Of a stretch of DNA of 64,000 bases, positions 59,083 to 64,000 are shown one piece after another (position 1 is the stretch's first letter; each line of letters begins with the position of its first letter). The position numbers were made by a program, and so were the translations under genes. Where the stretch lies: assembly GCA_034440635.1 (NCBI GenBank), contig JAOTON010001566.1, forward strand, positions 341,001 through 405,000. Direction: 5' to 3'. The notes under the pieces were generated by a model that saw only the letters and a program-made list of their open reading frames with translations, did no database searches and was not told the DNA's origin. Source of the stretch: Lepas anatifera. Taxonomy: Eukaryota; Arthropoda; Thecostraca; Lepadidae.

Positions 59083-59604
59083 CAGTGGCGGATCTAGCCG
59101 GGTGGTTTGGCGGGGCAAACCAAGTGAAGCAAAAGCAAAAAACGTCGCGCAGTGAAAATTGCGTTACAATATGCCTTATCGGTAGGATTTTGGGAACTGG
59201 AGACGAAAAAAACGAAACGGGGTGAAAATATGGACTCAGATATTTTTTCCTATCAGCTCCAATATATAACTGAACTTCACTAATTCTGTTTGAAGTTGAG
59301 AGTTGAGCAACAAATTCTTGCTTCAAGCCTAAAGGAGTCGGGGAAAAGGAGGTCGATCACTTTGGGGGGGCAAAACATGTTTTGCCCCGGCTTTGTGTGG
59401 GGCAATTGTTTTCCCCGGATCGCTGAGGGTAGCTCGAAGGTTTTGTTGTGTTAAACTCAGCTGTAGCCAGAACAATATATTCCCGACCTTGCATTTGATA
59501 TTCTCCCTGATTTCAGTACCAGCAATAGTTTTGGGAAATTGATAGGTAAGGCAAAGTCGACAGGTAGGGGCTAACCCCCCCGCCCCCTCAAGGGTGCCAC
59601 TCCG
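59083..59604. repeat. Probable decayed hAT-like element with internal palindrome
   Basis: The left end CAGTGGCGGATCTAG (59083-59097) is a typical hAT-MITE terminus, like those at 527 and 51207. The right end is not sure; GTGCCACTC near 59595 is a candidate. Inside, 59367-59388 is a perfect 22-bp palindrome (core GGGCAAAACATGTTTTGCCC). Confidence 0.45.
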
Positions 59605-61314
59605 TGGTAAAGAATGGATATTGACATTCTTCATAATGGAATTAGATGTATTGTGAGATTTAGTTATGGTACAATAAATGATGAAGAAATAGGTGATGAA
59701 TTATTTCCTAGTCTTCATAGGGTCTTAATACTTAGTGCTTAAATATCCATTGTGGGTACCCATATCAGCACTGGGAATGCCCGAAATGGCCCCAAAGAGA
59801 TAGAAAATCTCTCTTCTGAGCGCCAGCCTCCGGTTTAGGGCATGAATTCGCCCAAAGTTCGAAAAATTCCAAATCGGTCAAAGAGCAAAGGATGTAAACC
59901 TGACATCAACGGGTAACAAACCTGACAACTGGTACCTAAATCTATCGCATTAGAAAATTACTGAATCCATGTAGCTCCACGCCACGCCGCACATAGGCCC
60001 TAAATGCCTCCATCCGTGGCCAATATTACGAAAATGCAACTTTTTCAAAATCATTGTTTGAGCACATATGCTGATGGGAATTCTTCACTGCACTTGAAAC
60101 AGGCGTGAAAGCACAAACCGTGCGCTGGAAGTCTTTGCAGAGTTGCTTGAAGTAAGCACTCAGGCGCGCCACCCGCGGACCAGAGATCTGCCACGAAAAC
60201 TACGTACATTTCATAATGCTTAAAATTGACCATAAAAGAAAGAAAGGGTCAAAGTATGGCAATAATACTGTTGGGTGAGTCCTTTTCCATGGTTTTTGGT
60301 ATAAAATAATGCAAAACTAGTTTTTACAACTATTTTATAGACCATTCTCTGAGCATGCTACATATCTCAAAACTGTTAGATTTACTAATACAAAAAGAGG
60401 GATTTAAAACTTGGCCAGCATCGGCCCAGTATAAAATTACCATCAAACGATTCCCCAGCATGTGTTCTACAAGGGCAAGTCAAAATATCTTGCGTCCACT
60501 TGCAGCCCCGTGCACCAGATGGCATATAATAACTCAGGTTGTGGCTCCAACCAGCCGCTGCGGTGCTAACGTAACGCCATGGGTTACCGAATGGAGACAT
60601 GGATCAGCCCAGAATGCGCGATATGAGTGGACAATCAAAGAACGATGCTATAAGAAATGCCTAGAAGTGCTGAAACTAGTTGATAAAATTTCAAAACACT
60701 ATAACAGTCTAAATTTTTGTATTGACTGTTGTGTTGACTGTTATCTAAATACCCAGAGGGACTGCCGACAACGAAACATTTATTACATGAGAAATGTGCC
60801 TGCTAGGTATGTAAATTTCGGGATTGGGATCCCGCTATTTTAAAGGCCGAATCCGGGATTAAGCCTCTCGTGATCCCGGGATTCCGACATTTACTATAGT
60901 ACTTTCAAGCAATGCCGAGACAGCAAAACGATACCTAACAATCCTGTTTTGCTGCATATCCAAGTTAACCGTGTATAGTGAATACCAGTCGGACTTTTCA
61001 TCCAGGTGAACTCGGTCTCCGTAACCATCGGAGTTACGAGGTGTCCTGGGGATCCAATCGGGAATCGATTTCCTCGTCGTTCCCACTGTCACGAGCCGAG
61101 GCAAGATGACGCTCGAGCTGCTCAGGTGACCTACGTCCCATAGTTGGCGATACCGCGATATCGTATGCAGCGGAGGGGGAACGGACTGACTTTCCGGACT
61201 GATATTTTGATATGCCTTGATGAAACTCAAGGGAGGGATGATTCTCCCCATTTTTTACTCTGCGCGTTAACACGTGCACTGGAGGGCCTTGGATACTCCC
61301 CAACTATTTTCCCG
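59605..61314. other. Intron 7, middle part
   Basis: No gene is recognised. The 162-codon frame at 60355-60843 has no recognisable domain. Confidence 0.4.
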
Positions 61315-62000
61315 GGATGATCGGAGAACCGCTCTTAACCGAAACACGGTAATCGGCCACATTTGGAGAATTTAACAGCGCGTCGAATAGTGAAATAATT
61401 TTGAAAATTGATCGAAATGTTTTAGACTTATAGGCTTCTAAGTCAGACCTGCATTTTGAGATCGCCACGATCGCGCAGTCGAAACAGTTTGCTTTCATTG
61501 GAAGAGTACGGACGTCCGCGCCATATAAACCGTATGATATGTCAAGGTCACCTTATGTGAAGGTCAGGTCAGTTCAGGTCTATCGCAATTTCAAGTCTTG
61601 GCCCGATGCTTTCGGGCAGCTGATGTGACCCGGTCTGACGTATATTATGCTATGACATCATAGTTAGGTAATCCGTTGCAGGTCAAGGTCACGTTAAAGA
61701 TCATGGGTAAGGCCAATCCTCTTTCCGCCAAGGTTTGCTATAGCGTTACTTAAAGTGTGCACTATAGGGAGTGTACCATATTGTGACGTGATAGGTCAAT
61801 GACTTTGAATGACCTTGACCTCAAAATTGATGGAAAGTTTCTTCGGAACAACCTCTATGAACCTGGTCCGGCTTTAGCTTACTCCCGGTTTTTTTCCGCA
61901 TAACCAGGGCATTTCCCAACAGATCCCAGCATGGTCAATATTTGCCTTTATGACCTCGTTTGACCTTGACAGTATAGACCTAGGTCAATGAAAATAAGTT
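61315..62000 (+). repeat. Dispersed repeat R with clustered AGGTCA half-sites, copy 2
   Basis: The left part matches 43890-44190. From 61541 to 61990 about ten AGGTCA or TGACCT words occur, several as TCAAGGTCA (61542-61550, 61683-61691, and inverted at 61810-61821 and 61960-61969). These are half-sites bound by nuclear receptors in animals. Whether they act is unknown; they may only be the wording of the repeat. Confidence 0.55.
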
Positions 62001-62609
62001 ATGATGTAGATCCCATAGCCCTCCCACCCCATCGGCGTTTTTTAAGCCTCTTGGTTCCGATATCTCGGGGGCCTACCAGCCCCATCCTGTGGCGTTAGTG
62101 TCGGCACCTCTCCGTACGGCTGTTCATAATCACTCGAATGCCGGTTATAATAGAATATTCCCATGCAGCAAGGTGTTACAGTTATACCAAAAGCCGGCTC
62201 AGAAATAAAAACCAAGCTCAAATACACATTCTGATACCTCCCGTTTTGTTATTATGGTGACGCTTATGAATTTATGGCAGACCAGGTTGCTGTATCGTTG
62301 TTTATAGATGAAATGTATATTATTTTCAGTGTTTCAACTACAATTCGACCTCATTTCATGGCGCGTTGACAATATCTGCAAATATATTACGGGCATCTTG
62401 GGCTGGATTGAGTTGCTCCAATGCCCCTCTTTTCCTGTCCTGATTACGCCCATGTAAAAAAAACCTATATTTCGAATGATATTTTTGTGCGCTGTTTAAT
62501 TAGCTGTCAAATGAGCTCTTTGTCCAAAATCGGATGAAATTTGCAGTATTGCGAAGGAGCTTTCCACGAAAGTAATATTGGCCGGACGGAGGCATTTGGG
62601 CCTATGTGC

Positions 62610-62943
62610 GCCGCCCCGGTAGCTCGTTGGTGGCGTTGGGCTCCGGCCCGCTGCTGAAGCATGCAGTGGCGGTGCATGCCCGGCTTGGGATCGGTTCCCT
62701 CTCGGCGCTCAATGGTTTACCCGACGTACAAGTCGGCTGGCAACTGACTGGTGAGAGGGTGACCTGAGCGGGGCGGCCGTCCCTGTGCTTTGTGGGACGT
62801 TAAACTTTGGCTTCTAAATTAACCCTCCATTGAGGGGTTGCTCGTTCGGGTGGTGGGGTCGGGGTCTCCGTGACAGTCCCTTGATGACTTTAGTGAGACT
62901 CCAACTCCACCAGTCGTACTAGGAACAACTTGAACAAAATTTA
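62610..62943 (+). repeat. tRNA-derived SINE, family S1, plus strand
   Basis: GCCGCCCCGGTAGCTCGTTG opens the tRNA-like head, and GGGATCGGTTCCC is the box B-like word. The hairpin CCGAC/GTCGG and the body match 44194-44542 closely, with small deletions in the head. It ends GGAACAACTTGAACAAAAT. Confidence 0.8.
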
Positions 62944-64000
62944 TATAAAAATTAAAAATGTAGCATGCAATGAGAGATGCATGTAAAACGGAAAGGGAAT
63001 TTTGAAAACACAAAAATTTTAGGAGTTATCTATATTCTTTAATTGTCGCTGTAACGCTATTATCATTTCTTAAAGGGATTTATATTACTTCACCGGCTTA
63101 TGTGCCCGAGACATCTTCATTCCCGTTTTCCGGGATCTTGCCCCTCTGCAAACAGTCCCTTATGTCGTATTAACCCCCGTGAGTTGCCACATGACCCTGA
63201 TTGTATCCACGAATAAAACCAGTGGGTGATATCCTGCCCTGACCGTGTCCTTGACAGAGACACAAATTGCCAGCGCCATTATTTGTCGCGCCGCACGCGG
63301 GCTGCGCGGGCGGAAATGTGTGCCAGCGACAAAGGTGTAGCGATACTGGGGCCGTAATTGGAACAGGCCCGGTGACCCTCTGGACCGTGGGGGACGTCCG
63401 AATCGGGTGGTACAAGGTCAGACTCGTCGGATTGGTAATGAGCGATGTAGGGAGGTTTGGTCTGTGTGGCTTGTGTTTTTAGCTAGGATGATGATTAGGA
63501 CGATATATTGATGCGTGATTGAAATGGTATGTAAGATAAGCTTGAAGCTAAAGTCGATGCTCGTTAGTATTTTTATAAATGACTGCAGCTGTTTTGATGT
63601 GCACTTCCATCATCTCTTCCTTCCCAAGAGTATCGTTTTATTTTAGGTTTGTTGTGGAATGCACTGACTCTTAAGGTCCAATGACTTTAATCAGTTTTCT
63701 GCCTCACACCGTCAATCCGCTCCACAAGATAAGCGCACGCTTTTATCAAGAGGACCACGCAAAGCATACGTGTGTCCCTTCGATTGGCGCTTTTCTAAAG
63801 TCTCAGTGAATACCGTTGTCCGAGTTGCAACGTATTACATTCTTTCCATGTGAAAACTGAGTGCCAGTTAGGAACAGGCTGTAACTGCAGCCCACATTGA
63901 GAGAGTGCTAAGTCTTGCCTATAATTACGTGAATCGTCTCGCATTGTTTTTATCTTTAATAATTATTTTTTCTGAACAGGTAGAAATATTTTATTCTGAA
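62944..64000. other. Intron 7, right end of window
   Basis: AT-rich sequence. No OLA1 exon or other gene is recognised before the window ends. Confidence 0.45.

Noticed and set aside
60355..60843. 162-codon open frame on the plus strand
   Set aside because: No recognisable domain, no supporting splice or promoter context, and within expectation for 64 kb of six-frame sequence.

Overview
The window is animal (metazoan) nuclear DNA. It holds the 5' two thirds of one split gene on the + strand, OLA1 (the Obg-like ATPase of the YchF family), spread over seven coding exons between 1484 and 56441. The remaining C-terminal exons lie beyond position 64000. Only about 860 bases are coding; the rest is intron, dominated by transposon remnants and tandem repeats. 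Exon wording such as [14 protein letters not shown] and [16 protein letters not shown] fits an invertebrate, but I cannot name the species. I see no other protein-coding gene. The other open frames lack homology, splicing logic or codon structure that I recognise, or lie inside repeats.

Layout. 1-1470: upstream or 5'UTR-intron sequence with a tRNA-derived SINE fragment split by a hAT-like element. 1471-1664: first coding exon (P-loop). 1665-5000: intron 1, which restores the conserved protein only if read as an AT-AC intron (ATAAGT...CAC). 5001-5061: exon 2. 5062-32895: a 27.8-kb intron 2. Its right part, 15732-32771, is a 17-kb head-to-tail array of four composite units. Each unit has a 0.4-kb 5' domain, a minisatellite of about 50-bp monomers (roughly 19 to 57 monomers), and a 1.6-1.7-kb 3' domain ending in a (CAA)n tract. 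32896-33023: exon 3, only 124 bp after the array. 33024-42991: intron 3 with a small hAT-like MITE carrying perfect 8-bp target duplications. 42992-45081: exons 4 to 6 in a compact cluster. 45082-56300: intron 6 with a TA-flanked inverted-repeat element, a (CAT)n microsatellite, a long SINE with a 15-bp target duplication and another hAT-like MITE. 56301-56441: exon 7. 56442-64000: intron 7 with SINE copies, MITE-like pieces and a dispersed repeat rich in AGGTCA half-sites.

The OLA1 exons join in phase and encode the first 286 residues of a protein that is about 396 residues long in relatives: G1, the DIAG motif, the NLSE nucleotide-specificity motif and the start of the region before the TGS domain. 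The two most unusual things are the non-canonical AT-AC intron 1 and the 17-kb array in intron 2. The array units carry 13-bp subterminal inverted repeats, central tandem repeats and a microsatellite near the 3' end, the combination known from non-autonomous Helentron (HINE) elements. The minisatellite monomer also contains a segment resembling the termini of the hAT-like MITEs found elsewhere in the same gene.
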